A stretch of DNA of 64,000 nt, taken from positions 1-64,000 of the forward strand of contig JAFQCR010000027.1 of assembly GCA_017416345.1 (NCBI GenBank). The letters are read 5' to 3'. The stretch's first letter is position 1; each line of letters opens with the position of its first letter. Shown one piece after another: positions 34,453-44,061 of the stretch. Origin of the DNA: Clostridia bacterium. GTDB lineage: Bacteria > Bacillota > Clostridia > Oscillospirales > Acutalibacteraceae. The position numbers and the translations under genes are program-made. Under the pieces are notes generated by a model, which was given only the letters and a program-made list of their open reading frames with translations, made no database searches and had not been told where the DNA came from.

Positions 34453-35087
34453 TGCTGTTCACCCTGGTTTGCGACATCCTCGGCCAGCTCACCGGCCTCC
34501 TCGCTCATTTTGGTGGCAAGCTCCATAACTTCATTGGAAAGCATCTTCAGCTGACCGTTGGAATCCTCAACCGTGTCCTCGGAGGGTACCTCCGGCAGTT
34601 CATCAAGATTTTTAAGTCCAAAGCAACGAAGAAAATTCTGCGTTGTGCCGTAAAGTAACGGTCTGCCCGGCAGCTCAAGTCTGCCCTTTTCCTCCAAAAG
34701 GCCTTTTTCCACAAGAGTGGAAACAACGCCGGAGCAATCAACACCTCTGACCTGTTCAACATAGGCCTTGGTAACCGGCTGATTGTAAGCAATAACAGCC
34801 AGAACCTCCAATGCCGCCTGCGACAACGGAGCCTTGCGGCGAAGATCCAAAACAGCACGGATGTTTTCGGCATATTCCTTACGGGTGCAAAGCTGGTAAG
34901 AAAAATCAAGTCTTACCACCTTTACCGAGCTGCCCGAATCCTCAAGTCGGTCAGACAACATATCCATAACGCTTTCGACCGTCTCGGTATCGACCTCAAA
35001 AACCGTACAGAATTTTTCTATTTCAACCGGCTCTCCTGCGGCAAAAAGTACCGCCTCAAAAGCAGGGATCATCTCATTTAAAGTCAT
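34449..35087 (-). CDS. scpB: Segregation and condensation protein B
   Basis: 212 residues with two winged-helix domains: EAVLFAAGEPVEIEKFCTVF at about 11-30 and the second marked by APLSQAALEVLAVIAYNQPVTKAYVEQVRGVDCSGVV near 88-124. A Gln/Glu-rich tail follows. It joins ScpA and SMC to form the condensin complex that compacts the nucleoid. It overlaps scpA (ATGA) and the DUF2953 gene at both ends. Confidence 0.96.
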   Translation of the reverse strand: MTLNEMIPAFEAVLFAAGEPVEIEKFCTVFEVDTETVESVMDMLSDRLEDSGSSVKVVRLDFSYQLCTRKEYAENIRAVLDLRRKAPLSQAALEVLAVIAYNQPVTKAYVEQVRGVDCSGVVSTLVEKGLLEEKGRLELPGRPLLYGTTQNFLRCFGLKNLDELPEVPSEDTVEDSNGQLKMLSNEVMELATKMSEEAGELAEDVANQGEQQ

Positions 35088-35797
35088 TTATCCTTCCTCC
35101 TGACCATTGATATCTCCATTTCGTCACCGTCACCGTCAAGGTGAACACGGTTGGCCTTACAAAGCTCCAGAACCGCCAAAAAAGTGGCAACCAGTTCGGA
35201 ACGGCTCTTGGCACCTTTGAAAAGATTTTTCATCTTTTTATTGCCCGAGCGCATAAGATTTTTTAGCACAAAAACGATCTTTGACGAAACCGAAACTATC
35301 TTTCGTGCAACGATCTTGCTGAAAACATTTGTAGGCGGAGGCAATCTGCGCTGACCCCGTCCGATAGCCGCAATATACGATGACAGCACAAGCTCCTTTT
35401 CGTGGGTATTGACATAGGTCTTGTCATATTCGATCTTTTCGGGGACCTTTATAAATGTGTCAAATTCATCGGTCATGGTGGACAGCAGCTTTGCGACCTT
35501 GCGGCAATGCTCATACTCCATAAGCTCCTGGGTCAGCTCTTCCTTAAGCTGTTCAGCCTCGTCGTGCTTGGGCAAAAGGCTGACCGTTTTAAGGTAGATA
35601 AGACGGGATGCCATCTCGATAAACTCGCTTGCAACATCCATATCCTCGGAATTCATCGCACGGATATATTCAACATACTGGTCAACAAGGACGGTCAGCT
35701 GAATGTCGTTAATATTCAGTTTGTTTTTGGAGATCAGATATAAAAGAAGATCCAAAGGGCCTTCAAATACATCCAGCTTATACTCAATCTTTGTCAT
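35084..35797 (-). CDS. scpA: Segregation and condensation protein A (kleisin)
   Basis: 237 residues from the ATG after AAGGATG. The N-terminal VFEGPLDLLLYLISKNKLNINDI (starting near 6) binds SMC. The C-terminal winged helix contains SRSELVATFLAVLELCKANRVHL. It is the kleisin bridging the SMC heads with ScpB. It starts 10 bases after the site-2 protease gene and overlaps scpB, the classic order. Confidence 0.96.
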   Translation of the reverse strand: MTKIEYKLDVFEGPLDLLLYLISKNKLNINDIQLTVLVDQYVEYIRAMNSEDMDVASEFIEMASRLIYLKTVSLLPKHDEAEQLKEELTQELMEYEHCRKVAKLLSTMTDEFDTFIKVPEKIEYDKTYVNTHEKELVLSSYIAAIGRGQRRLPPPTNVFSKIVARKIVSVSSKIVFVLKNLMRSGNKKMKNLFKGAKSRSELVATFLAVLELCKANRVHLDGDGDEMEISMVRRKDK

Positions 35798-35807
35798 AAA
35801 AACATCC

Positions 35808-36557
35808 TTAAATAAAGAAATCAAACGGGAACCAGGTCACGTAATCGAAAACGCTCTCAACGTTATAAATAACAGTACCGAAAACGCCGGTTCTTGAGAT
35901 CATAAGAATTATGACCATCAGAATAATGGAAAAATAACGCTCATAGTGCATTATCTTCCAGTAATAACGGTCGGGCAGAATTGCAAAAAGCACCTTTGAG
36001 CCGTCAAGCGGCGGAATGGGAATAAGGTTGAAGAGCGCAAGTGAGATATTTATGGCACGTACATACTGAAGAATAAGCACAACAAAGAAAAACAAAAGCT
36101 TAAAGAAATTGTCCGGCATCTGACCGGTAAGGAACATAAAATAATCAAACGAAATATCGGTTTTTAATATAATAAATTCAGATGCGCTTATCAGGATACT
36201 TGCACAAAAAGCAAAACACAGGTTGGACAAAGGACCTGCAAAGGCTGTAAGTGCCATATCACGCTTAGGCTTATCAAAATATCTTGAATCAACACGGACA
36301 GCCCTTGCCCAGCCGAAACCTACAAGGTAGATCATCAAAGCGCCGAAATAATCAATGTGCGCCATAGGGTTCATTGTCAAACGACCTTGATAGCGTGCCG
36401 TGGGGTCACCGAGTTTGTTGGCGGCAAAGGCGTGAGCATACTCGTGCACCGGCATAACGATAAACACAACCACCGTCGCCGAAATAAGATAAGAAAACAG
36501 CTCGATCTTGCTGATACCGTTGCCGGCACCGTTGAACAGTAAATCTAAAAGTCCCAT
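35808..36557 (-). CDS. Site-2 protease family metalloprotease (M50)
   Basis: 249 residues, about six transmembrane helices. The active-site HEYAH at 38-42 and the second metal-binding motif NLIPIPPLDGSKV near 180-193 are intact. There is no PDZ or CBS domain, so it belongs to the minimal, YwhC-like group. It cleaves membrane substrates within the bilayer. Its place before scpAB is common in Clostridia. The target is unknown. Confidence 0.92.
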   Translation of the reverse strand: MGLLDLLFNGAGNGISKIELFSYLISATVVVFIVMPVHEYAHAFAANKLGDPTARYQGRLTMNPMAHIDYFGALMIYLVGFGWARAVRVDSRYFDKPKRDMALTAFAGPLSNLCFAFCASILISASEFIILKTDISFDYFMFLTGQMPDNFFKLLFFFVVLILQYVRAINISLALFNLIPIPPLDGSKVLFAILPDRYYWKIMHYERYFSIILMVIILMISRTGVFGTVIYNVESVFDYVTWFPFDFFI

Positions 36558-36574
36558 AATTTACCTCCAAAAGA

Positions 36575-38062
36575 CTAAAACATAACAAGTGTTGAAGTGA
36601 CACAAAGCACCGTAACGGCTGTGTTTGTGCCGAAAACAGCCCATTTTGAAATAGGATCTTCGCACTCCCCCAGTCGCTCGGCGGCACCGCACAAAAACAG
36701 AATACCGCAGAAAAGCAAGGGCACGATGTATCTGAAATCCATTGTACAACCAAACGGATATTTAATGTTGAAATATATGAAGAATCCAAGCTGGACTACA
36801 AAAAGCACCGCAATGGGTAAAAGATTCGGCTGTAATCTTCTCTTGACAATAAGGTAAACAAATGCCGTAAGCGATGACAGAATAACCAAAAGATTACTGA
36901 ACACCGCAAGTGAAGCCAGCCCCATATTTCCGAAACTATATTCACCGAAAAGTGAATTACGCAATGTATAGAACCAGACGTTATACTCCTCCCACACGTC
37001 AACATAGACACCGAAGCTATCCTTTGAAAAAGGAAGAACAAGTCGGTCGATGATGCTGATGTCACCGATATAAAGTGCGCTGGTGGTGGGTATGGGAGCA
37101 ACATAGCCCAAAGGTTGCTCAAACAAAATATAGTTTCTGATGGGGTGCCACAAGCCCAATGGCAGAAGCAACACCAAAAACACAGCCGTCTGAAGTAAGG
37201 TTTTTGATAATTTCAACTCTTTGTCGGCAATAAATTTCACAACAACGGTAACGGCCGCAACAACTGCAATCAAGGCCGCCGACACCTTGGTCATCATACT
37301 GAGACCGCAGAAAGCACCGCAAAGTGCGGCATATTTCAATGACGGTGAACGGTACCATTTCATCAAAAACAGCACCACCGACATAGAAAGCAGTACCAAA
37401 AGAATATCATTGTTTATACTGCCCGCAAGCACCTGAAATGTAGGATGAAACGTAAGCAGCATCACACCGAAAACAAGGTTTTTGTTTTTCACACCAAACT
37501 CTTTCAGCATTTCATAGCCGACAAGCATTGTAAGGCTTGAATAAAGCACGGTGAGATACTGGATATTCTCAAAAGCGTGACCGTTGGTAAAGCCCAATGC
37601 GTACGAAAGCTTGACCGACAAGGCCGCCAAAAAATGGTGCAACGGCGGATGGCTGAACTGCCAATCATTGGTCGTGGGCAGACCGTTACCCGTGGCGATC
37701 GAGTAAATGTATGACAAATGACCGCTTGAATTAAGGCCTTCAACATCGTGCTGATGGACATTATAGCCATAGCGCAAGGCGTACGCCAATCTCAGAGCAA
37801 AGCCGCACACAAACAGCAAAACAACGACCGTATTTGTGTTTAACTTGTTCTTTTTATAAAGCAAAAAGCCCGAAACGGCGGAACCAAGCAACGCAATTCC
37901 CGTCACCAGCTCGGCTACGGTACAGTTTTCTTCAAACTTATGCGCAGATTGATCGTAAAAAAGGAAAAACGCCAAAAGGATAAGTAAAAACGCAAACGGC
38001 AAAAGGCATAATACATTTGAAAAAACAGATCTTTTAACCGATGACAATCTGCCCTCGCCCAT
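36575..38062 (-). CDS. GT39/ArnT-like membrane glycosyltransferase
   Basis: 495 residues with about eleven to twelve hydrophobic segments. The first large outside loop has HQHDVEGLNSSGHLSYIY and LPTTNDWQFSHPPLHHFLAALSVKL, the acidic and HPP motifs of polyprenol-phosphate-sugar dependent GT-C enzymes. It is likely to move a sugar from a lipid carrier to a surface acceptor. Not closely assignable to PMT or ArnT. It is 12 bases from the DUF1015 gene and 17 from the protease gene, inside one operon. Confidence 0.72.
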   Translation of the reverse strand: MGEGRLSSVKRSVFSNVLCLLPFAFLLILLAFFLFYDQSAHKFEENCTVAELVTGIALLGSAVSGFLLYKKNKLNTNTVVVLLFVCGFALRLAYALRYGYNVHQHDVEGLNSSGHLSYIYSIATGNGLPTTNDWQFSHPPLHHFLAALSVKLSYALGFTNGHAFENIQYLTVLYSSLTMLVGYEMLKEFGVKNKNLVFGVMLLTFHPTFQVLAGSINNDILLVLLSMSVVLFLMKWYRSPSLKYAALCGAFCGLSMMTKVSAALIAVVAAVTVVVKFIADKELKLSKTLLQTAVFLVLLLPLGLWHPIRNYILFEQPLGYVAPIPTTSALYIGDISIIDRLVLPFSKDSFGVYVDVWEEYNVWFYTLRNSLFGEYSFGNMGLASLAVFSNLLVILSSLTAFVYLIVKRRLQPNLLPIAVLFVVQLGFFIYFNIKYPFGCTMDFRYIVPLLFCGILFLCGAAERLGECEDPISKWAVFGTNTAVTVLCVTSTLVMF

Positions 38063-38074
38063 TTTTACACCTTC

Positions 38075-39271
38075 TTACTTGATCTTTCTTGCTTCAATAT
38101 AATAACGCTTGTCGGCGGCGTGACCCATTGAGAAGGTCTTTCTGGGCAACGAACCGTCACCCAAAACTGCCGGGAAAAGCTCATCCTTTCGCATACCGTC
38201 AAAAATGAAACCGAGGTTTCCCTTTTCCTTCGACAGATTACGAACGACGTCCTCGCCGTGGATATAATCGATCTTTACGTTGTATTTCTTTATGTAATCA
38301 TCCAACCAGGTCTGCAAGGTGCCGACGGGAAGCTTTGATGTAGGCTTTAAGTGAAGCTCGCACTCCTCATCACCAAAGCAGCAGATAAATTTATGATAAT
38401 CTTCCCCGTCTGTACCCAGATCGGCGGCAAGCTGTGCGATCACAAGCTCCGGCTCAACACCGAACAGCACACGGTAGATGGGTTCGAACTGAATCGAATC
38501 GTCGTGGATGTTAACGACCTCGACCAAAGCGGATCTTGCCAAAGGAGAATCCGACAGATTACTGCATTCCTTGGCGGTTGCAAGCGAATGGTTACCGTCA
38601 CCCACAGCAAACATCATCTTGTCCTCCTTGCCGTCACACAAGGCGTTTACGGCAAGTCCTACCCTTTCGATATCCTCGGGGCGCAGGAACCAACCCGTAA
38701 TATGTCCGCCACCCTGCATAAGGTCAAAGTCATAGGCTACCGTCAATTTATCTTTGACGGCTTTGATGGGTTCTATAACGGTTTTTTCGGGGTCATCGGT
38801 CAAAAGCAGAACATGAGGCAATTCGACCGAAGCATCCTTTCTGATTTTAACTCTGGGCGGAATACGCTCGATAACGGTCTGCTCGGTTGCGCGGATCAGC
38901 GCCTTGCTTCCCTTTCGGTAATCGTAATCGCAAAGCTCGATAGCACCAACGATACCGTGACGGACAGTTAAGTCGCTTTGGGTGCGCTCAACGTATATCA
39001 TAGCCTCCTTATACTCTTCAAAAACGCCGTTTTCAAGGTATTTTTCCATGGTTACATTGATATCGGCAATTCGCTTTTCGGTGTCACCGTCCTCAAGATA
39101 GATCTCAGGCAGAGTTATCCTCAAGGTTGACGGTGCGTCACCGACAGTCTTTTCAACAGCATTCCAATAATCGGCCTCTGAAGTGAACTGATCGCAGGCA
39201 ACGACCGCCCATTTCGGGAAATCCTTTTTAGGGAGCAGAATGTCCGCAGGCATAAATCCAAATTTTTTCAT
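38075..39271 (-). CDS. DUF1015 family protein (COG4198)
   Basis: 398 residues, full family length. Landmarks: KFGFMPADILLPKKDFPKWAVVACDQFTSE at the start, PSTLRITLPEIYLED near 46, ATEQTVIERIPPRVKIRKDA near 127, the strongly conserved MFAVGDGNHSLATAKE near 220, and HPxx-like ending FDGMRKDELFPAVLGDGSLPRKTFSMG. The family has a ParB-like predicted nucleotide site and is often near serine biosynthesis genes, but no such gene is present here. The cellular role cannot be read from this locus. It is 9 bases after the LysR gene. Confidence 0.92.
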   Translation of the reverse strand: MKKFGFMPADILLPKKDFPKWAVVACDQFTSEADYWNAVEKTVGDAPSTLRITLPEIYLEDGDTEKRIADINVTMEKYLENGVFEEYKEAMIYVERTQSDLTVRHGIVGAIELCDYDYRKGSKALIRATEQTVIERIPPRVKIRKDASVELPHVLLLTDDPEKTVIEPIKAVKDKLTVAYDFDLMQGGGHITGWFLRPEDIERVGLAVNALCDGKEDKMMFAVGDGNHSLATAKECSNLSDSPLARSALVEVVNIHDDSIQFEPIYRVLFGVEPELVIAQLAADLGTDGEDYHKFICCFGDEECELHLKPTSKLPVGTLQTWLDDYIKKYNVKIDYIHGEDVVRNLSKEKGNLGFIFDGMRKDELFPAVLGDGSLPRKTFSMGHAADKRYYIEARKIK

Positions 39272-39280
39272 TTTAAAAAC

Positions 39281-40210
39281 TCACTTTCCGTAAAGATCTC
39301 TGATGGTTTCCTTCAAAACCTCAATAAACATTTTATCAAGCTTTGACAGCTTGTAATTATTATGATATATCAATACATCCTTGTATATCTTTTGATTGCA
39401 GGCACATTTTTTCTGCACAAGTCCGTATTGCTTAAGCAACTTTTCGGGCAAAGGCGATACCCACATAAACGTACCCTCGGTCATATTAAGGACTTCAAAC
39501 TGGCTTGCTCTTTCAAACACAAATATACGACGCTTGGTGTTATCGGGGAGCTCCTCTTTTCGGACAACTGCCGCCGACAAAGACGGAACATACGGGTCAG
39601 CGTGTGCAACCTCGATATACTCCGAAAGATCGTCAAAATCGACCTCATTTCTGTTGGCAAGAGGATGATTTTGTGACATGGCGAGGTAATAATTAAACTC
39701 GGTCAGTTCCTCAGAGCAGAGGTTCTTTTCCTTGATCATTTCCTCAAAATACTGTTCGTAATTCAATGCAAATCGGATAATTCCGAGTTTAAAATCAGCG
39801 TGCAGTATATTGTTTATTGCTCGCATCGTGTTGGTTTCTTTATAGAAAAGATCGACCTGGCGGTCAGCCGAAATTGTACCCGCAAAGCGTGAAAAAGCAT
39901 AAGAAATATAGGTTGCTCTGGGTACCGAAATAGAAAAGGTCTCCTTATGCAGCTTGCCGTTGGTGTAGATATCCTCAAAATCCTCGATATCACGCAGAAT
40001 CTTCTTGGCACGCTCCAAAAATTCTTCACCGTCGGGTGTTACGATCATTCCGTTGGGTGTGCGCTTGAAAATGGTGATCCCGACCGAGTCCTCAAGTTCT
40101 TTTAATGCACGGCTTAAATTCGGCTGTGCCATATAAAGATTGTCAGCCGCTTTATTGAGATATCTTGATTTTTCGATCTCAACAGCATATTTAAGATGAG
40201 TGATATTCAA
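39281..40210 (-). CDS. LysR family transcriptional regulator
   Basis: 309 residues. The N-terminal helix-turn-helix covers about 1-60 (KYAVEIEKSRYLNKAADNLYMAQPNLSRALKELEDSVGITIF), followed by a co-inducer-binding domain that is mostly unspecialised. It is the first gene of the run, divergent from pyk over a 168-base AT-rich gap. LysR proteins commonly regulate a divergent neighbour, so pyk or the DUF1015-GT39 genes are the natural candidate targets. Confidence 0.92.
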   Translation of the reverse strand: MNITHLKYAVEIEKSRYLNKAADNLYMAQPNLSRALKELEDSVGITIFKRTPNGMIVTPDGEEFLERAKKILRDIEDFEDIYTNGKLHKETFSISVPRATYISYAFSRFAGTISADRQVDLFYKETNTMRAINNILHADFKLGIIRFALNYEQYFEEMIKEKNLCSEELTEFNYYLAMSQNHPLANRNEVDFDDLSEYIEVAHADPYVPSLSAAVVRKEELPDNTKRRIFVFERASQFEVLNMTEGTFMWVSPLPEKLLKQYGLVQKKCACNQKIYKDVLIYHNNYKLSKLDKMFIEVLKETIRDLYGK

Positions 40211-40314
40211 TATACGACCTCCAAAAACAATTTTTCATATTATTATACCTTTTTTTAAGCTAAATGTCAATCTTGTATATAAAATATAAATGTCAAATAT
40301 TATATATATTTTAC

Positions 40315-40343
40315 TTGTATTTTTGCAGATAATAAAGTATAAT
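40315..40343 (+). promoter_or_regulatory. pyk promoter
   Basis: TTGTAT (40315-40320), 17 bases, perfect TATAAT (40338-40343). The AT-rich run just upstream (40266-40314) is a plausible binding region for the divergent LysR protein. Confidence 0.65.
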
Positions 40344-40378
40344 GCGTGCGGCAAAATACCGTATAAAGGACGAATTTA

Positions 40379-41791
40379 ATGAGAAAGACTAAAATTGTTT
40401 GCACAATAGGCCCTTCAAGCTGTAATGAAAATACATTAAAAGCAATGTGCTTGGCAGGTATGAACGTTGCACGCTTAAACTTTTCGCACGGTACGCATCC
40501 CGAGCATCTTGAAAAGATCGAGCTTATTAAAAAGGTTCGTGAGGAACTGAAAATGCCGATTGCTATCCTGCTTGACACCAAGGGTCCCGAGTACCGCATC
40601 AAGACCTTTGAAAACGGTAAAATAGCACTTAAAGACGGCGATGCTTTTACCTTCACGACCGAGGATATTATCGGCAACCGGCAAAAAGTGGCTGTGACCT
40701 ACCAAGGGCTTGCCAACGACCTGAATGTCGGCGACAGAATATTACTTAACAACGGTCTTTTGATATTTGAGGTCACCGAAACCACCGAAACCGAGGTCTT
40801 GACCAAGGTAGTAGTCGGCGGTGTGCTTTCCGACCGCAAGAGCATGAGCTTCCCCAACAAGGTATTAAAGCAAATTTATTTAAGCGAGCAGGACAAGAGC
40901 GATATTTTGTTCGGCATCAAAAACGGAATCGATTTTATAGCCTGTTCTTTTGTATCCTGCCGTCAGGATCTTATTGACGTCAAAAACTTCCTGAAGGAAA
41001 ACAACGCCGAGGACATTGACCTTATTGCCAAGATAGAAAACCAGTCGGGTATTGATAATATCGAAGAAATTTGCGATGAATGCTCCGGTATTATGATAGG
41101 CCGAGGCGATATGGGTGTTGAGGTACCGTTTGAGGAGCTGCCTGCAATTCAAAAGCAGATCATCAACAAGTGCCGAATCTTGGGCAAGCGTGTCATCACC
41201 GCTACCGAAATGCTTGAGTCGATGATACACAACCCCCGACCCACCCGTGCCGAGATCTCCGACGTTGCCAATGCCGTTTACGACGGCACAAGTGCCATTA
41301 TGCTTTCGGGCGAGACCGCCGCAGGTAAATACCCCGTTGAATGCGTTGAGACCATGGCAAAAATTGCCCGTGAGACCGAGAAAAACATCCATTACGCAAG
41401 GCGCTTCAGAAACGCAGAATTTAAAATAAGAAATACCGTTGACGCAATATCACACGCCACCTGCGGAATGGCGATAGATATCGAAGCCAAAACGATTGCT
41501 GTTTGCTCTATTTCGGGTATGACGGCACGAATGGTGTCCCGATTCCGCTCCCCCGTTGATATTTTGGGTGTTACCACCAACGAGCGCACATGGTACAAGC
41601 TTGCAATGTCGTGGGGCGTGACCCCCGTTATGGTCGACCGCTTTGACTCGACCGATGTGTTATTCTACACCGCAAAGCAAAAGGCGATCGACACCTTCAA
41701 CCTGCAACACGGTGACAAGCTTGTGCTGACCGGTGGTATGACCAACGGCATTTCGGGCAACACAAATATAATAAAAATTGAAACGGTATAA
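40379..41791 (+). CDS. pyk: Pyruvate kinase
   Basis: 470 residues. RKTKIVCTIGPSSCNENTL, NVARLNFSHGTHPEHLEKI, LLDTKGPEYRIKTF, the catalytic lysine in LIAKIENQSGIDNIEEI near 216, and GRGDMGVEVPFEELPAIQKQII near 242 are all present. It transfers phosphate from phosphoenolpyruvate to ADP, the last ATP-forming step of glycolysis. It lacks the extra C-terminal phosphohistidine-type domain of some Firmicutes enzymes. It is a single gene with its own promoter and ends in a palindromic repeat that can act as terminator. Confidence 0.97.
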   Translation: MRKTKIVCTIGPSSCNENTLKAMCLAGMNVARLNFSHGTHPEHLEKIELIKKVREELKMPIAILLDTKGPEYRIKTFENGKIALKDGDAFTFTTEDIIGNRQKVAVTYQGLANDLNVGDRILLNNGLLIFEVTETTETEVLTKVVVGGVLSDRKSMSFPNKVLKQIYLSEQDKSDILFGIKNGIDFIACSFVSCRQDLIDVKNFLKENNAEDIDLIAKIENQSGIDNIEEICDECSGIMIGRGDMGVEVPFEELPAIQKQIINKCRILGKRVITATEMLESMIHNPRPTRAEISDVANAVYDGTSAIMLSGETAAGKYPVECVETMAKIARETEKNIHYARRFRNAEFKIRNTVDAISHATCGMAIDIEAKTIAVCSISGMTARMVSRFRSPVDILGVTTNERTWYKLAMSWGVTPVMVDRFDSTDVLFYTAKQKAIDTFNLQHGDKLVLTGGMTNGISGNTNIIKIETV

Positions 41792-41796
41792 ACCGC

Positions 41797-41920
41797 AAAA
41801 GGCTCCCTTGTGTAAAGGGAGCTGTCGGCGAAGCCGACTGAGGGATTGTAACGATTTGTCTTATCCCCTCAGTCACCTAATGGTGACAGCTCCCCTTGGA
41901 CAATCAAGGGGAGCCTTTTT
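41797..41920. repeat. Nested palindromic repeat after pyk (MITE-like)
   Basis: About 124 bases that fold on themselves. Outer arms are AAAAGGCTCCCTTG against its near-complement ending in GGAGCCTTTTT. Inside are AAGGGAGCTGTC and GACAGCTCCCCTT, plus two small hairpins, GTCGGCGAAGCCGAC at 41824-41838 and GTCACCTAATGGTGAC. The T-run end makes it usable as the pyk terminator. The composition and design match palindromic non-coding repeats seen in gut Clostridia, but no copy number can be judged here. Confidence 0.8.
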
Positions 41921-41953
41921 GTTGCATTATGTTTAGTTATAGATCTAAATAAC

Positions 41954-43903
41954 TTATTTCATTTTCAAAATAACAGGTGTAAGAATCTGAGCGGATTTTT
42001 CAAGCACCGCTTCCCTGCCGTTTACGGTAAATTCGCAGGGTTTGAACACACCGTCATGATCGAGATACTCAATTTTTTGAGGGATTCTCTTGCAAACAAG
42101 ACGGATGTTATCAATGGGATCAAGACTGATATTGAATACACCGCAGAAGGTGCTTCCGTCGGGCATATCGGCAACACGCAGATATACCTCGTCATCATCG
42201 GGTACGTAAACCGGCAGGTCACCGTACTGATCAAGCAGTCGTATGAGTTGATTTTTACGTGTATTATTAAGCATTCCAAAGGCTGTAGTATATTGGAACT
42301 CGGTTCTTGCATCACCGCCAAATACAATTACTGTTCCGTTAAGTGAATTTTTGTAAACGGTAGTTGCCGGGAACAAGGTCTCTTGTGTTACGCCATCGGG
42401 GCTGTGCACACAAAATGTATCAGCAATAACATTGTCATCAAGTATTTTGATTTTCCGTGCATTTGTCTGTTTTGTGCTGTTGGTCTTTTCGGTCGGATAA
42501 TACTCATAAGTAACATTTTTGCCGTTCCAGGGCGTGACCTCAATACCGAGATATGCCGAAAAGCCACGCTTGCACAAGCGCTCGGCGCTTGTGCCGTCAA
42601 GCACAAGTGTTTTAGTCAGCATTTCCTTGATCTCACCGTCAGAGAATAGGCTATCCATTTCACCGTCGAGGAAGGCAATATCGCTATTGTTTTCAGAAAA
42701 ATAGAACGGCAGACCGAGTCTTTCAAGCACGCACATTCCCCAACCGCTGACCGAAGCTCTCGCATTGTAGCTTGCAGCGGTAAAGCCGTAGTCGGGAACG
42801 CTCGAGATAGGTACTCTTGCGCCTCTCCAACGTAAGGTTGGAACGATGCTTGAAAGAGTTTCGTAAAATTCCTTGTGCTTGCCTAAGACCTCACGGTATT
42901 TGCGACCTGCAACGGGTTGCTCAAAGTTAGCGGTTCGGGTTATCCAATGCTTTGCGCCCGAAACGCCCTCTAATATCGTGCCCGTGAAGTGGGTATGCAA
43001 CGACATCGCACCCGTGCTGTAGCGGTTTTGAGGGCAGGTATCGGTCTCGGCAAGGAAGTCATCCACGTGACCTTGGCCTTTGAGCACGGCTATCTGAATT
43101 GCGGCTCTCATAAAGGTGTTGGAAAACTGCTTGGGACCCATTGGTGTATAACGTCCGTTGTTGACCCTTATCTGCACAGGATTACCCTTGCCCGCAAGTA
43201 TGGTTGCAATCTCGGTTGCGGCCTCACAGCAGGGGCCTACACAACAGAACGAACCGGGGATGCTTGGGTCGACCATATCTATTCCCTCACGCATATATTT
43301 CGCACATTCAACCAAGGATTCAAGCTGTGTCTCGATAAAAGCATTACGGTATTTTTTGTCCTCGTCGGTATTCCCGGTTGCGTGTGCCCATATTTCTTCA
43401 CGTGTCTTTCTGACACCGGTCTTCTTCTCAAATGCATCAAGATGCAGGTCGCAGACGCAGCCCTTACCCGGACGGATGATAAGACGGAAATCGTCATCGA
43501 CCATAATACAAGAGGGCTTATGTGAAGCGATCACACGGAACTGCTCACGGATATACTCACGAAAACGCTGATCATAAGGGCAATGAACGTTTACCTCCTG
43601 ACCGTTTGTGAGATTCTTTACTCTTGTCAATGTTGAGGGGCTGTTAAGCGGATAACCGTGACCTATAGAGCATTGAACCAATGCACCGCAGGTCAATCCA
43701 AAAGACTCAAGCTTGTCACGAAACAGATCGTACTTTTGTCCTTGAATTTCGGCTTTAGGTATTAGCGGATCACCCTCGGGAACCAAGGTAAATATGAACA
43801 AAGCACAGCTTGAAACACCTTTTTCATACTGCAGCTTGATGTCCTCGCACACCTCGTCAACGTGATCAACATCTTTTAGGGAGATTATCGAATAATTGAA
43901 CAT
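41954..43903 (-). CDS. Unrecognised large protein, TIM-barrel glycosidase-like
   Basis: 649 residues, cytoplasmic (no signal peptide). Strand-loop features suggest a glycosidase-type barrel: CALFIFTLVPEGDP, CIMVDDDFRLI near 133 with consecutive acidic residues, GSFCCVGPCCEA, and PFYFSENNSD. The C-terminal 200 residues look like beta-rich domains (NGTVIVFGGDA; VYLRVADMPDGSTFCGVFNISLD) as in beta-galactosidase relatives. Unusually cysteine-rich near 220. It starts after GGAGGG-type spacing. Flanked by non-coding repeats on both sides. Family not assigned; the glycosidase link is an inference from fold-like patterns. Confidence 0.55.
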   Translation of the reverse strand: MFNYSIISLKDVDHVDEVCEDIKLQYEKGVSSCALFIFTLVPEGDPLIPKAEIQGQKYDLFRDKLESFGLTCGALVQCSIGHGYPLNSPSTLTRVKNLTNGQEVNVHCPYDQRFREYIREQFRVIASHKPSCIMVDDDFRLIIRPGKGCVCDLHLDAFEKKTGVRKTREEIWAHATGNTDEDKKYRNAFIETQLESLVECAKYMREGIDMVDPSIPGSFCCVGPCCEAATEIATILAGKGNPVQIRVNNGRYTPMGPKQFSNTFMRAAIQIAVLKGQGHVDDFLAETDTCPQNRYSTGAMSLHTHFTGTILEGVSGAKHWITRTANFEQPVAGRKYREVLGKHKEFYETLSSIVPTLRWRGARVPISSVPDYGFTAASYNARASVSGWGMCVLERLGLPFYFSENNSDIAFLDGEMDSLFSDGEIKEMLTKTLVLDGTSAERLCKRGFSAYLGIEVTPWNGKNVTYEYYPTEKTNSTKQTNARKIKILDDNVIADTFCVHSPDGVTQETLFPATTVYKNSLNGTVIVFGGDARTEFQYTTAFGMLNNTRKNQLIRLLDQYGDLPVYVPDDDEVYLRVADMPDGSTFCGVFNISLDPIDNIRLVCKRIPQKIEYLDHDGVFKPCEFTVNGREAVLEKSAQILTPVILKMK

Positions 43904-43997
43904 AAAACACCCTCCAAAACTTTGGTTTCAAACATTGTAGCATTACTTTCAAAGCTATTCAACCCAAAAGCTTACGAAAATTTTTCGAAATTAAAAA

Positions 43998-44057
43998 TGT
44001 CATCCTGAGCGTAGCGAAGGATCTTTAAGATTCTTGCGCACAGTCTCAGAATGACAA
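43998..44057. repeat. Short GTCATCCTGAGC-type inverted repeat
   Basis: TGTCATCCTGAG at the left end and CTCAGAATGACA at the right end are imperfect inverted repeats, with GCGTAGCGAAGGATCTTT inside. This is the pattern of a widespread non-coding palindromic repeat. It lies in the 158-base gap between two unrecognised genes. Confidence 0.65.
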
Positions 44058-44061
44058 ATTA

